A stretch of 64,000 nucleotides of DNA from Branchipolynoe longqiensis (GCA_030323885.1 CM059197.1:27113178-27177177), one strand, 5' to 3'. Positions 10,318-20,799 are shown, counted from the first letter of the stretch. Program-made: numbers and translations. The notes: generated from the letters alone by a model not told the origin.

Positions 10318-10990
10318 ACTGAGCGGGGGGGGGGGGGGGGAGAGGGTGGGAATGAGGGAGGAGGAAGGGAGGAGGAGGGGAGGAGGAGGGGAGGAGGGGG
10401 AGAGGAGGGGGAGGGAGGAGGGGGGAGGGACAGGAGGGGGAGAAGGTAGGGGATGGTGAGGGGGAGGGAGGAGGAGGGGGGACAGGGGGAAGGAGGAGGA
10501 GGAGAGGAGGTGGATGGAGATGAAGGAGGAGGAATGGCAGGGAGGAGGGGGAGGGGGAGGCGGAGGGGTGGGGAGGGAGAGGAGGTGGTGGAGGGGAGGA
10601 CGGATGGGGAGGAGTTGGAGGAGGGAGAGGGAGGAGGGAGAGGGGAGGAAGGGAGGAGGAACGGGATAGAAGTGAAGGAGGGGGAGGGAGGGGAGGAGGT
10701 GGAGGGGAGGAGGGATGGGGAGGAGTTGCAGGAGGGGAGGAGGGAGTTGGAGGAGGGGAGGGCGAAGGAGGAGGTATGGGGAGGGAGGCGAGGAGGGAGG
10801 AGGGCAGGGGAGGAGAGACACGGAGGGGGGATGGGGACGAAGGAGAGGGGAGGAGGGGAGGAAGAACGGGAGGAGGGGAGGAGGAACGGGAGGGGGGGAA
10901 GGGAGGAAGGCGAGGGCGATGGCGGGGGAGTGGAAGGGGAGGGTGAAGGGAGGGAGAGGGAGGGGACAGGGGTGGAGCAGAGGGAGAGGT
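10318..10990. repeat. Polypurine (GGAGGA)n tract
   Basis: About 670 bp with almost only G and A on the plus strand, in irregular GGAGGAGGGGAGG units. The long frames on both strands (Glu/Gly-rich plus, Pro/Ser-rich minus) are products of this composition. Such tracts can adopt triplex or G-quadruplex structures. Confidence 0.95.
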
Positions 10991-11330
10991 GAGTGGAACC
11001 GTCTTACCAATCAAGCGTCCATTATTCACAGCAGCCAATCACCAGTCGCTTTACACGTTCATACCGACCGCTTCGAGGAATCTATGTCATGGGCTCGCTG
11101 CTTCAGTGCGGTGCATTCTGGGAGATGTGTTCCAAGTGCCTCCAACGATGGTTGATACAACGTGTGTTTTATTATTATTGACGCTGCCTAATTCGATAAC
11201 GCTGATTCGAAGTGGAAGTGGAAGTTGGCGAGATTAGGGGGTGGGTGCAGCATAGGCCCTATATGATTTCTTCCGGGATAGGGGTTGTCTGTAGGTACTT
11301 GTGTGTGTGTGTTCTGTCCTTCCTGATGAC
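10991..11330. other. Unassigned stretch
   Basis: Unique-looking sequence next to the polypurine tract. I see no splice-consistent coding exon. Confidence 0.4.
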
Positions 11331-11685
11331 TTAAAGCTGCATAGTCTGATGAAATATCAAATTTTCAAAACAAAACCAAATATCTAGATTTGATTCAACA
11401 TATCTAACTTAGATACTGATGCACTTATTACGCATTTGTTTCTGCATATAAGGCAATACTGAGTCAATTTAACAGAACCTGTTACTGCAGAAGTCTATGG
11501 TGTCAGAGTTTTGGCACGCCTGCCAAAACTAATTTTCCATGTTTGCACTCAAAATATCTCAAAAGTTTACCATTTAAAATAAAAGTAAATTTGAACTAAT
11601 GTAAAGTAGATACCAGTGATCAATCTAATATATTTATCTCAGAAAAAATACAGAAATTCAAAACCATCGTAATATGCAACTTTAA
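11331..11685. mobile_element. TTAA-MITE, complete, inside SINE-A
   Basis: TTAAAGCTGCATAGTCTGATG at the left and CATCGTAATATGCAACTTTAA at the right, 355 bp. The right flank continues as SINE linker (AAAGCTGATACATGTTGCC) and the left flank ends ATGAC. This fits insertion at the TTAA of the SINE's ATGACTTAAAAATTGATAC linker. Confidence 0.9.
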
Positions 11686-12030
11686 AAAGCTGATACATGT
11701 TGCCACCTAGTCTGGCGCTGCACATTACTAGGATAGGGCAATGACTGGTTAACTCCTCGTCTCGGGATAATGTGACTGAATGGGAAACCATGGCATGGTC
11801 CCGGCAACCTGGACTCCCATTGGAGCAGCACCATAAAGTCCCCATGAGTCGGTACCCGTCCTGATATTACCTTAGATGTTGCCAGGATGCAAGCCCCAAC
11901 AAACAACAACAATCAGATGACCTTTGATGTTGCCGGGATGTAAACCCCAACAAACAACAACGATAACAATCAGTTGACCTTAGATGTTGCCAGGATGTAA
12001 ACCCCAACAAACAACAGCAACAATCAGTCC
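11686..12030 (+). mobile_element. SINE-A body with triplicated tail
   Basis: The SINE body resumes after the MITE and reaches its tail at 11868-11911. The tail (CCTT.GATGTTGCC.GGATGTA then AACCCCAACAAACAACA) is then repeated twice more at about 11918-11972 and 11973-12026. This is a local tandem triplication of the SINE 3' end. Confidence 0.85.
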
Positions 12031-12091
12031 TTTCTGAGGGACCGGATATCATTGTCATTCACCCCTACTCTAGTGTCGCCCAAATCAGGTG

Positions 12092-12386
12092 AGCCTCCAT
12101 CTCCCGCTTTGTTAGATTGTGGGATTCGAACCGACGGGTTCGAACCTTGGACGAACCAAACCATTGACTTAAAAATGTACACTTGTCGCTTTCTAGCCAG
12201 ATGCTCGGCATTATTAGGATAGGGAAAGGACTGGTTGGCTCAGTGTCAGGATAATGTGACTGAGTGGGGCATAGTGCTGATGGCCTGGTCTCCCAGTGGG
12301 GCAACATGAGTGCGCACTGTCACATGTCGGTAACTGCCCTGATATGCCCTTAGCTGTTGCCCTGACGTAAAACTCCAACGACCAAG
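12092..12386 (+). mobile_element. SINE-A with head 2, doubled B-box
   Basis: Head 2 remnant with two successive B-box-like words (GGGATTCGAACC and GGGTTCGAACC), then linker, body and tail. Part of the body around AGCACTATAAAGTC is deleted. Confidence 0.85.
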
Positions 12387-12745
12387 TTAAATATATGGTT
12401 CAAAGGCTAGTTGATCGTTACCCGAAATTTATTGGAGTGAAGAATTGATTAAATCATGTATGTTAATAGATTTCAAAAGTCGAATCGAGAGCGTCTAGTG
12501 GCCACCATCTTGTTTGTGTTGGTTTTTGGGTTGTTTTTGTTTGTTTGCATTATTTCCTCATTTCATCAACTGCATGCAAATATGGTTAAACAGCACAGAC
12601 TTGAAGCAGCTACACCACAGCTGGTTTCAGTTGATTCCTATGGAGGCATTGTTTTACTCTGACCTAGATTAGGTAGTCCTTCTCCCATACTCTACTGTCC
12701 AAGCTGTAATGAAGTGTGGACACGTTCAAGTCTACTTAGCGAATG
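12387..12745. other. Unassigned stretch
   Basis: A 68-codon plus frame (12456-12662) encodes a hydrophobic segment, but it runs over a GTTTGTTT simple stretch. There is no homology I recognise and no sign of splicing, so I do not call it a gene. Confidence 0.4.
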
Positions 12746-13055
12746 ACCAGACGGGATGGCCGACTCCCGTGTTTGTAGACCATGGGATCGAACCCTGGTC
12801 GAGTCAAACCAATGACTTAAAAATTGATACTTGTCCCTTCCTAGCCAGCCACTCGGCATTATTAGGATTGGGCAAGGACTGGTTGGCTCAGTGTCAGGAC
12901 AATGTGACTGAGTGGGATATCAGGTCATGGTGCTGGTGGCCTGGTTTCCCAGTGGGGCAGCACTATAAAGTCACCATGAGTGCGCACTGTCACAAGTCGG
13001 TACCCGTCCTGATATTACCTTAGATGTTGCTAGGACGTAAAACAACAAACAAACT
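12746..13055 (+). mobile_element. SINE-A with head 2
   Basis: ACCAGACGGGATGGCCGA, a shortened anticodon region, then GGGATCGAACCC, and the complete long body and tail ending AAAACAACAAACAAAC. Confidence 0.9.
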
Positions 13056-13734
13056 TAGCGAATGTATATTTACTGAACCTTGTGACGTCGTCTATCACGT
13101 GACATGTCAATCAACCGTGAGCTCATTACATATGCACACACATTACACAGGCTGCTGCGGAGACAAAAGAGGCGCCAATCTTCCAGTTACACGACAACCC
13201 GAACATCCCTGATTACCACAGCCTTAATAACAAATGCCCGCTGGTGCCTACAGACTTCACCTCTGACCCCGCCCAACACGGAGGTAACAAGGTCGACCTC
13301 GCAGCCTCAGTGCTGACCTCTGACCCCAAACGTCTCTCCCTCCCCCACAAGCCCCCCCCCCCCGGCCCCCACGTGGCACGCCCCGCAGCCATGTTGTGAC
13401 GTCGGGGATCTGTCTATCGTCACCACACGGCGTTACATTTGTATCACCAGGGGCGTCTGAGTATTCCTATCTTTTCTGGAATGCTTTATTGTAGATATAA
13501 ATTACACAACAATAGGGAACTCTTCCCCAACATAATACTTTCTCAGGAAGAAACTCCCCCCCCCCCCCCCTTGAGTAGAAAAACTCAAATATTCGAGATA
13601 TGGGTGTGGGGGGGTCCAACTTGCTCGGTGAATTGCTTGTGTCACCTCACCCTTGTGGTCGGCGAATTGTTCTTTCGCCATGCCCTTGAGTCACATGTGC
13701 CCCCGGATGCGTAATCACAACAGTGACTCAGCAC
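13056..13734. other. Unassigned stretch with C-runs
   Basis: Mixed sequence with C-runs at 13351-13362 and 13556-13570. I recognise no gene. Frames here are short and compositionally biased. Confidence 0.4.
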
Positions 13735-13920
13735 TCGGAGCAGTAGTAAGAGCATTGACCCGGTGACATGAGCGTGGACCGTTCGAACCCAGCGATCGCC
13801 TATGTCGGGCAAACCCCAATTAGGACTTAGTCCATGGAAGGTAATGCCTGGTGCACGAGTGTCAGATTATAGATAAAAGCCTTAGGAGAGGCAGGGTCTG
13901 AGCTGACTAAAATAAACTAG
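13735..13920 (+). mobile_element. Possible tRNA-derived SINE of another family
   Basis: CAGTAGTAAGAGCATTGACC followed 35 bp later by CCGTTCGAACCC looks like an A-box and B-box pair. About 110 bp of unrelated sequence follows. Only one copy is in the window, so this is tentative. Confidence 0.4.
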
Positions 13921-14004
13921 TTTCATTAAAACTTGGGGCACCTAGTTTGCACATCTATATTATGCCGCGCTAGGGTTCATGTGCAGTTTTTTAAATATGT
14001 ATTG

Positions 14005-14257
14005 TATATGAGGCTGTCTCAAAAGGTGCTAAGTAATTTGGGACAAAACATTGTTCATTGTAACGATCAACATACTATCTACTTATGCATTTGCTCAGGA
14101 TAAACTGATTTATGGTGTTTCATAATCCCAATAGAATACATAATGATTTGAAGAAAATGTCCTTGTGTTTTCAATGTAACTGGCTCTGTGCTATTTTGTG
14201 TCAGTCGTTACGTGGACAAACAAAAAGAAGTATCACCTTTTGAGACAGGCTCATATA
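14005..14257. mobile_element. Mariner/Tc1-like MITE, 253 bp
   Basis: Almost perfect 24-bp inverted repeats: TATATGAGGCTGTCTCAAAA then GGTG on the left, CACC then TTTTGAGACAGGCTCATATA on the right. TA lies at the ends, as expected for a TA target duplication. No transposase frame. Confidence 0.8.
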
Positions 14258-14566
14258 TTTTCAACAGCTCTTCGGCAAGCTTTCTGCTTCCTTTTTTAGT
14301 GTACTAATGTGACGTATGTAATATTTGACGTATGTAATATTTAATCAAACATATAATATATATTACATATAAGAAAGATAATACATGTAGCATGGGTAAC
14401 ATATCCAATGTACATAAAATAATAAATAATGTATGTAATATATCAAATATGGCTAATTTGTCTAGGTATGTGTAACAAAATGTGCTTCCTATCGTAGGTA
14501 AGTAAAACAATTGGGGTAGCTAGGGATTTTTTTAATGATGTTTTTTTACCGTGATGTCATTTAACG

Positions 14567-15014
14567 TAAAGGCCCTGTCACATTACGGCGTATGGCGGGA
14601 GCGTATTGAAAACCTACGTAGGTCCTGCGCGTGCCGGCCTATGATGACATTTGGTGACCTTTCAGGTGGTTTTGAGCGTATGTGGAACCTACGAGGAGAG
14701 CAGGTACGAGGAGCGTATGGGAGCGTGCTGTGACATTTTTTGACAGTATGGGCCATATGCCCTCATAGGTCGAGTTTTTTTGAGCATGCACACAAAATTT
14801 TGGACGGACGGATTTATGAAAGCGTATGGCGGTGTATGCCTCATACGCTTCACATAAGCCGGCATCTGGCGGCATCTGGCGGCGTATGAGTAGCGTATGA
14901 GTAGCGTATGCGTAGCATATGAGTAGCGTATATGGCATATGCCGACGTATATGACGTAACGCGCCTACGCCGCCATACGCTCCCGCAAAAAACCCTAATG
15001 TGACAGCCCCTTTA
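14567..15014. mobile_element. Core-palindrome foldback element (GCGTATG word)
   Basis: TAAAGGCCCTGTCACATTACG on the left against TAATGTGACAGCCCCTTTA on the right. Inside the TIRs, GCGTATGGCGGGAGCG is mirrored by CGCCATACGCTCCCGC. The interior is filled with GCGTATG, AGTAGCGTATGAG and CATACGC variants. The core lies at 14770-14803 in a diverged form (GAGCATGCACACAAAATTTT). Confidence 0.8.
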
Positions 15015-15534
15015 GGAACAACCCACCTTATTTTGGAGAGAACTCTCATTGAAGCAAAACAAAATTACTATTGGCAACTTTTTGAAGGGCTAATCAGAAG
15101 CAGAACCAGAACATTTTTTTAGGCCTTACATATTCCACAAAGTGCGATCTGCCACATGGAAGGTGGATAAAACTACCAATAGCAAAAGTAGAAACATGTT
15201 GGGTTGATTGTGTTCTATTGACCATTAGATTATCTGATTAGCTAGAAAGGGCCATTTGGTTTAGATTATTAATCAATATCATCATGCAGGTGACGAGAGA
15301 CAGGACACCCCAAGACATTGCCCACACAGTGCAGGACACCCACGATTTGACACCCACGATTTAACACCCACCCATAGAGGTGGCCATATAATGCGCACTT
15401 ATACAATCCTAATCCAGTTAGCAGGTAATTGTGAAATTGGCTCAGTATTAGCGTGAGAGTCAGACAATGAGGACAAAAGACAGACTCGCCTCCCCGGCAA
15501 AAGCCAGCATGTCGTGGTGCATGCTGGGTCTTAT
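15015..15534. other. Unassigned stretch
   Basis: No recognised family. Contains a doubled CACCCACGATTT(A/G)ACACCCA word near 15339-15370. Confidence 0.4.
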
Positions 15535-16206
15535 TTAAAGTTGCATAGTCCAATGTTTTTGAATTTCTGTATTTTTTCTGAGATAAATATATTCAGGGAT
15601 GAAAGTGGTCTCCGGGGGAAAAAAAGCGGAAATGCTGATATTCTCGCATAGCTTTAGCATTGTCAGGGAATCGTGGGAAAATACCGGTATTCAGATCTCA
15701 TCTAGCCTTGTTGTGATGGCATTATCGCCCATATCAAACAGTTTCTTGATTAGGTTTTATGTTCTAACTACATCTAATGTCATATAAGAACAGGATTCGA
15801 ACCACCCAACTGTTATCATATACATCCCATCTTTTGGAATTTTGTTTAACGTTAATCAGTGGATGTATGAAATCACAGAAATCCGCGAAATCGCGGAGGT
15901 CCTTCATCTCTGTATATTAGATCGATCACTAGTATCTACTTTATATTAGTTCAAAGTTATTTTATTTTAAGCTGTAAACTTTTTATATATTTTGAGTGCA
16001 AACATGGAAAATTAGTTTTGGCAAGCTTGCTAAAGCTCTGAAACCATAGACTTCAGCAGTAACAGGTTCCATTAAATTGACTCAGTATTGCCTTCTACGC
16101 AGAAACAAAAGCTTAATAAGTGCATCAGTATCTAAGTTAGATATGTAAAATGAAATCTAGATAATTGGTTTGGTTTTGCAAATTTGATATTTCATGCAGC
16201 ATTAAA
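15535..16206. mobile_element. TTAA-MITE interrupted by a hAT-like element
   Basis: Starts TTAAAGTTGCATAGTCCAATG and continues after the interruption at TATTAGATCGATCACTAGTA through to TTTCATGCAGC, where it abuts the next MITE. The two halves join into one family-length MITE once 15594-15912 is removed. Confidence 0.85.
15594..15912. mobile_element. hAT-like short element (CAGGGATGAAAG ends)
   Basis: Ends CAGGGATGAAAG and CCTTCATCTCTG form an imperfect inverted repeat. TATATT lies on both sides (15588-15593 and 15913-15918) and occurs once in uninterrupted MITE copies. The CAGGG..CCTG-type ends suggest hAT, but 6 bp is shorter than the usual 8-bp duplication, so the superfamily call is tentative. 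Confidence 0.65.
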
Positions 16207-16593
16207 GTTTCATGGTCCGATGGTTTTGAGTTTCTGTCATTTTCTGAGATAACTATCGTAAGTTGATCATCGTAATCTATTGTACTTTAGGTTGAAGTCA
16301 CTTTGATTTAAAATAACTAATTTCAAACACACTAAATTAATTTTGGAAATAGGCGCAGTGGCCGAATCGGTAGAGTGAAGGCTTCGCTTGCGGAAGGTCG
16401 GGAGTTCGATTCCCAGTCGAGTTAAACCAATGACTTACAAAATTGGTACTTGTCACTTCCTAGCCTGGCACTCGGCATTATCTACAACCAACCAACAAAG
16501 AAACAATTCATGTTGGCATGCTTTTCAAAACTCTGACTCCATCGGCTTCAGCACTGTCAGATTCTATTAAAATGATCTAGTATGCACTTTTAT
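16202..16593. mobile_element. TTAA-MITE interrupted by a SINE
   Basis: ATTAAAGTTTCATGGTCCGAT through TTAATTTTGGAAA, then a SINE, then resuming CATGTTGGCATGCTTTTCAA to about 16593, where another complete MITE starts at a TTAA. Confidence 0.75.
16350..16497 (+). mobile_element. SINE-A, internally deleted
   Basis: Intact tRNA-like head: GTGGCCGAATCGGTAGAG (A box) and GGGAGTTCGATTCCC (B box), then the linker up to CTCGGCATTAT. It jumps straight to the terminal CAACCAACCAACAAAG, so most of the body is missing. Confidence 0.85.
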
Positions 16594-16948
16594 TTAAAGC
16601 TGCAGAGTCTGATGAAAACATCAAATTTTCTAAACCAAAACAATTATCCAGATTTGATTCTACATATCCAACTTAGACACTAGTGCACATATTAAGCACG
16701 TGTCACCATATAGAAGGGCATCCAGAGCCAATTTAATAGAACCTGTTACTGCCGAAGTCTATGGTGTCAGAGTTTTGGCGTGCTTGCCAAAATTATTTGT
16801 CGATGGTTTCACTTCAAATATCTCAAAAGTTAGACATTTAAAATAAAAGTTACTTCAAACTAAAGTAAGGGAGGCTATAACAATCAATTTAACATATTTA
16901 ACTCAGAAAATTACAGAAACTCAAAACCATCGGACTATGCAACTTTAA
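16594..16948. mobile_element. TTAA-MITE, complete
   Basis: TTAAAGCTGCAGAGTCTGATG to CATCGGACTATGCAACTTTAA, 355 bp. One of the least damaged copies, useful as a reference for the family. Confidence 0.95.
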
Positions 16949-17288
16949 GCTCAAATACTTCCCCAGTATCAAATCAGTACCAAACCAAGGCATTTTGCTT
17001 TTGAAAATGTGATGCTTTTATCGGACTATATAATTCGCTCTATAGTTGCATAAACCGATGAAAACATACTAGTTTCAAATAAATACAAAATTATGCCAAA
17101 GTTGTGAATCCCCATATTGAATTTAAACTCTGTTTTAGTGTTTAACTCTTTGTTGCTGCATATGACTTATAAGGGGATTCTAAGTGAAAGTTGTTGAACC
17201 TCTTAGTACTGAAGCCTATGGCATTAGAATTTCTACGTGCACACCAAAATTAATTTGGTATCTTTTCCTTTGAAATATGTTTGACAGT

Positions 17289-17325
17289 TTGTTGGGGCTT
17301 ACAGCCTAGTAACATTTACTGTCAT
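17289..17325 (-). mobile_element. SINE tail fragment
   Basis: GTTTGTTGGGGCTTACAGCC, then TAGTAACA, is the minus-strand start of a SINE tail, cut short after about 35 bp. Confidence 0.6.
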
Positions 17326-17333
17326 ATAATGTT

Positions 17334-17587
17334 GGTACACACATACCGTATAGGATTCGCGCACTAAAACTCCCGATCTGCTTAAAACTGAAATCGGGCC
17401 GATTCATTTTTCGAATCGGGAATCGCAATCGTAATGCTAGCGCACACCTACCGTTTTAGCCCTAAAAATCGGGAATCGCAATCGGTAGGTGTGCTAGGGG
17501 AGTGCACACCTCACGACTTTTGGGCAGTTTTAGATCGTATACGGTAGGTGGGTGCGGAAAAACGATCGTATACGCTAGGTGTGTACC
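17334..17587. mobile_element. Foldback element with CACACCTACCGT word
   Basis: GGTACACACATACCGTATA on the left against TATACGCTAGGTGTGTACC on the right. The interior repeats ATCGGGAATCGCAATCG twice, and CACACCTACCGT or its complement, and GATCGTATACG. It has the same self-similar build as the larger foldbacks, but I see no core palindrome. Confidence 0.7.
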
Positions 17588-17700
17588 TAGCATAAGGACG
17601 GCACTTCAAATATGTCTAATGCCAGGCATGTACAAAACAAGTTTATTTCAAACAAAGATATGGTAGATTATACCAATTAACCAAATATATTTATGTAAAT

Positions 17701-17713
17701 TATATATATATGT

Positions 17714-17762
<49 letters not shown>
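17701..17762. repeat. (TA)n microsatellite
   Basis: Almost pure TA dinucleotides. Confidence 0.95.
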
Positions 17763-17763
<1 letters not shown>

Positions 17764-17792
17764 TCAGGATCACGAAAAGAGGGCAATTGGGG

Positions 17793-18193
17793 AAAGTTGT
17801 CGGCGTCAAGCATTGGATGTTGGCGTCGAACAGTATAATTATAGTTTAGCATTGGCAGAGGTATTGGAAAGTCCTTAAATTTATCCTGAATGTAAAGGTA
17901 GAGAAAATACAACCTTATTTGTTTCTAGGATAATTTAATATAAAACAAAGAAATGCACTACACTCTAAGAATTGTGACGCCAACATCTATTAAAGTTGTC
18001 GGCGTCAAGCATTGGATGTCGGCATCGAACGGCATAATTATAGTTTAGCATTGACAGAGGTGTTGCAAAGTCCTTAGATCTATCCTGAATGTAAAGGTAG
18101 AGAAAATACAACAACCTTATTTGTCTCTAGGATAATTTAATATAAAACAAAAGAAATGCACTACACTTTAAGAATTGTGACACCGACATCTTA
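17793..18193. repeat. Direct tandem duplication, 199-bp unit
   Basis: Both copies start AAAGTTGTCGGCGTCAAGCA (17793 and 17992) and run through TTATAGTTTAGCATTG and AGAATTGTGAC with few differences. This suggests a recent local duplication of otherwise unassigned sequence. Confidence 0.9.
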
Positions 18194-18255
18194 AATAAAC
18201 CACCATTTGGCCCATTTTCGTGAGGCTGACTCATTATATATATATATACATATAT

Positions 18256-18322
18256 TGGCAGTCAAGTAATGAAAGCAGTCTTTGTCGCATCGCGACCGAC
18301 AGCATGATGATGATGATGATAT
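18256..18322 (+). mobile_element. LINE 3' tail with (ATG)n
   Basis: GGCAGTCAAGTAATGAAAGC, then AGTCTTTGTCGCATCGCGACC and an ATG-repeat end. The same tail follows the LINE coding end at 19055-19127, so this is a severely 5'-truncated copy of that LINE. Confidence 0.7.
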
Positions 18323-18404
18323 ATATATATATAAGAAATGGCAGAAACTAAAATATATTGAACTGTGCACCTTTAAGTGGCAAATGAGTCAGCATGAGCA
18401 TGCG

Positions 18405-18783
18405 TATTGCGGGGTGGAGGTGGGGTGGCGGTGAGCAGGGATTTGGTTACTCGTGTGTGGAATGCTGATGGTCGGGGCGGGGAGGATGGGAGTGCGGATG
18501 GGGGCGTGTGGGTGAGGAGTGGCGAGGGGATGGGGGAGGGAATGGAGGAGGGTTGGTTGGTGGTGGGGTGGAGAGGGTGGGGTGGGTGGAATTGAGGTTG
18601 AGGGAGGGAGGGTGGGGGAAGGTGGCGAAGGGTGTGGTGGCAGAATGGCTGGGGTTGGGAATGGGAGTGGTGGCAGAATGGCTGGGGTTGGGAATGGGAG
18701 ATAGTTTTGGGGATGGAAGGGTGGAGGAGGGTTTGGGGGAGAATTGGGTGGGGGATGGTTTTGGAGAGGGTTGGGTGGGGGAC
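18405..18783. repeat. G-rich minisatellite, left part
   Basis: GGTTGGGGTGGAGGG-type repeats, including a 34-bp unit beginning GTGGTGGCAGAATGGCTGGG that appears twice. It continues at 19128-19270 beyond an inserted LINE fragment. Confidence 0.85.
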
Positions 18784-19127
18784 AAAGTGACAAAAACGGA
18801 AATACTCGAACGGACGGGGCTGCCCTCTATGGAAGATCTTCTGATCAAAAAGAATCTCCGGTGGACTGGACACCTCATGAGGATGTCATCAGACAGGCTA
18901 CCAAAGCAGATTCTCTATTCTCAACTGTCTTCTGGTTACAGAAAGAGGGGGCGCCCTTGGCTCCGGTTCAAGGATATCATCAAGAGAAACCTGAAGCTGA
19001 GAGACATTAAGACCGACTCATGGACACAACTCTCACAGCCCAGAGCTAAATGGAGAGCGGCAGTAAAGTAATGAAAACAGTCTTTGTCGCATCATGACCG
19101 AGAGCATAATGATGCTGATGATGATGG
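18784..19127 (+). pseudogene. LINE ORF2 C-terminal fragment, truncated copy
   Basis: About 95 codons end at a stop at 19069-19071. They match the conserved C-terminal region downstream of the reverse transcriptase domain in many non-LTR elements: LRWTGHLMRM, then a basic KRGRPWLRFKD segment, then a WR-containing end (AKWRAAVK). An untranslated tail ending in GATGATGATG follows. The 5' end is missing, as is typical for LINE copies. GGTGGGGGA occurs on both sides (about 18774 and 19128) and may be the target duplication inside the G-rich minisatellite. It is non-functional. The clade is not assignable from this fragment. Confidence 0.8.
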
Positions 19128-19270
19128 GTGGGGGATTGTTTTGGAGGACAGTTGCTTAGGGGATGCTTTGGGGGAGGGTTTTGTGGGGGCTGGCTTGGGG
19201 TCGGGCTAGGTTGGGTTGTGGTGGGGTGAGGGAGGGGTTCGAGGTGGGGAGAGGTAGGGTCGGTTAGGGG
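19128..19270. repeat. G-rich minisatellite, right part
   Basis: Same G-rich composition and GGTGGGGGAT.GTTTTGGAG words as 18700-18783. Confidence 0.75.
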
Positions 19271-19548
19271 ACAGTCAGTTAGGGTGCCATATTTCAAAAA
19301 CTCATAATGTCCTATGGCAGGAAAGCATAAAGAAACATTGAACAATTTTTGACAGTGAATTTGCTTGGCAGCATAAATCATTGTTGTTGCAATTGTTGAT
19401 AAAGCGGGGCAAATTTCAATGGCGGACAATGTGTCATCCTCATTCCACTGCTCTCTGTCCTAGCCTATAGTACTAAGACCCTGACTGTCGGGCTTGGTTG
19501 TGACAAGTATAAAGTGTTAAACCTTCCCATCTGGCTTGACGCCTCCCT

Positions 19549-19549
<1 letters not shown>
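19271..19549. other. Unassigned stretch with SINE-B trace
   Basis: Mostly unassigned. 19430-19520 resembles minus-strand SINE-B (CATTCCACTGCTCTCTGTCC, then GACAAGTATAAA). Confidence 0.4.

Positions 19550-19579
<30 letters not shown>
19550..19579. repeat. C homopolymer, about 30 bp
   Basis: Uninterrupted C-run. Its length is unreliable in any assembly. Confidence 0.95.
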
Positions 19580-19581
<2 letters not shown>

Positions 19582-19860
19582 CCGCACCCGGTGAAAAAAA
19601 ACCAGAATTCGAGACATTGAAGTCGCAGGTGTCACTGCATCTGAATGACTCGACCTTCTGCCAATGGCAAGGCATACACAATTCCACTTCACAAAGGAAA
19701 AGACGGCATTGGGTTTTTCTAAGGTACCGTCAACGGCATGTATGCTATATTACATGAATAATGCATGTTTTCCCAGATGACTCAGTATTTCTGACCTAAT
19801 GGATGGAGGGCATGGCCCCCTCTCATCATTGATGGATCAGTCCCCAGACCGGCAACCCTC
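19580..19860. other. Unassigned stretch
   Basis: Nothing recognised. Confidence 0.4.
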
Positions 19861-20665
19861 GTGGATCTATGACATATTTAGATTCCTGTATAGGAGCCTT
19901 AGATTCATGTATAGCAATTGTCAGCCTTAGATTCATGTATGTCCGCATTACATTCATGTATGTCAGCTGTAGATTCATGTATGTCAAACTTAGGTTCATG
20001 TATTCCACATTACATTCATGTATGTCAGCTTTAGATTCATGTATCTCAGTCTGCAATTTATATATATATGTCTACATTACATTCACATATGTCAGCTTTA
20101 GATCCATGTATGTCAGTCTGCAACTTATATATATATGTCTGCATTACATTCACATATGTTAGCTTTAGGTTCATGTATGTCAGTCTTCGATTTATGTATA
20201 TCCACATTAAATTCATGTATGTCAGCTTTAGAATAATTTATGTCAGTTTTAAACTGATGTATTGTCTGCGTTACATTCATGTATGTCAGCTTTATATTCA
20301 TGGTTGTCAGCCTTAGATTCATGTATGTCTGCAGTACATTCACATATGTCAGCTTTCATGTATGTCAGTCTGCGATTTATGTATATCCACACTAAATTTG
20401 TGTACGTCAGCTTTAGAATCATGTATGTCAATTTAAAACTGATGTTTTCTCCGCATTACATTCATGTCTGGCAGCTTTAAATTCATGGATGCCAGTCTCA
20501 AATTTATGTATATCCTCATTACATTTATGAATGTCAGCTTTAGATTCATGTATGTCAGTCCCAAATGTATGTATGTCCGCATTACATTCATGTTTATCAG
20601 CCATAGATTCATGTATGTTACTCCCAGAATTAATGTAGATCAACCGTAAACTGGTGTATGCCACC
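19861..20665. repeat. Minisatellite, ATTCATGTATGTCAGCTTTAG unit
   Basis: About 800 bp of tandem, degenerate units of 27-30 bp. The core is TTAGATTCATGTATGTCAG, with C/T substitutions and a (TA)n expansion in two units (about 20059-20066 and 20128-20135). The FMYVS-type translations are the repeat read as protein. Confidence 0.95.
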
Positions 20666-20799
20666 ATTATCCATGTAAGGGGCCGTCCAAACTTTTCACG
20701 ATCACGAGGTTGTCAGTATAGGACAACTTTTATCGCCTAACTGAATGTTGCTATTTTTCAGCACATTTTCTCTTTGTACAGTACATACTTGATTGTGCA

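Larger units (their letters stand above)
17042..17700. mobile_element. Diverged TTAA-MITE split by later insertions
   Basis: The left part (17042-17288) keeps TATAGTTGCATAAACCGATG, GTTGAACCTCTTAGTACTGA and CCAAAATTAATTTGGTAT. The right part (17596-17700) resumes with ACTTCAAATATGTCTAA and GGTAGATTATACCAATTAAC. A SINE tail fragment and a foldback element lie between. Confidence 0.65.

Noticed and set aside
10289..11038. Long proline-rich (minus) and glutamate/glycine-rich (plus) frames
   Set aside because: They are translations of a polypurine tract. Absence of stops is expected there, and no structured domain is present.
12456..12662. Small membrane protein
   Set aside because: The hydrophobic stretch comes partly from a GTTTGTTT simple repeat. 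There is no homology I recognise, no splice context, and it lies between two SINEs.
16350..16440. Functional tRNA gene
   Set aside because: Good A and B boxes, but the acceptor stem does not close and SINE body follows directly. The same holds for the other tRNA-like heads.
19861..20665. CRISPR-like array
   Set aside because: Units are contiguous and degenerate with no unique spacers. The setting is an animal genome, so this is a minisatellite.
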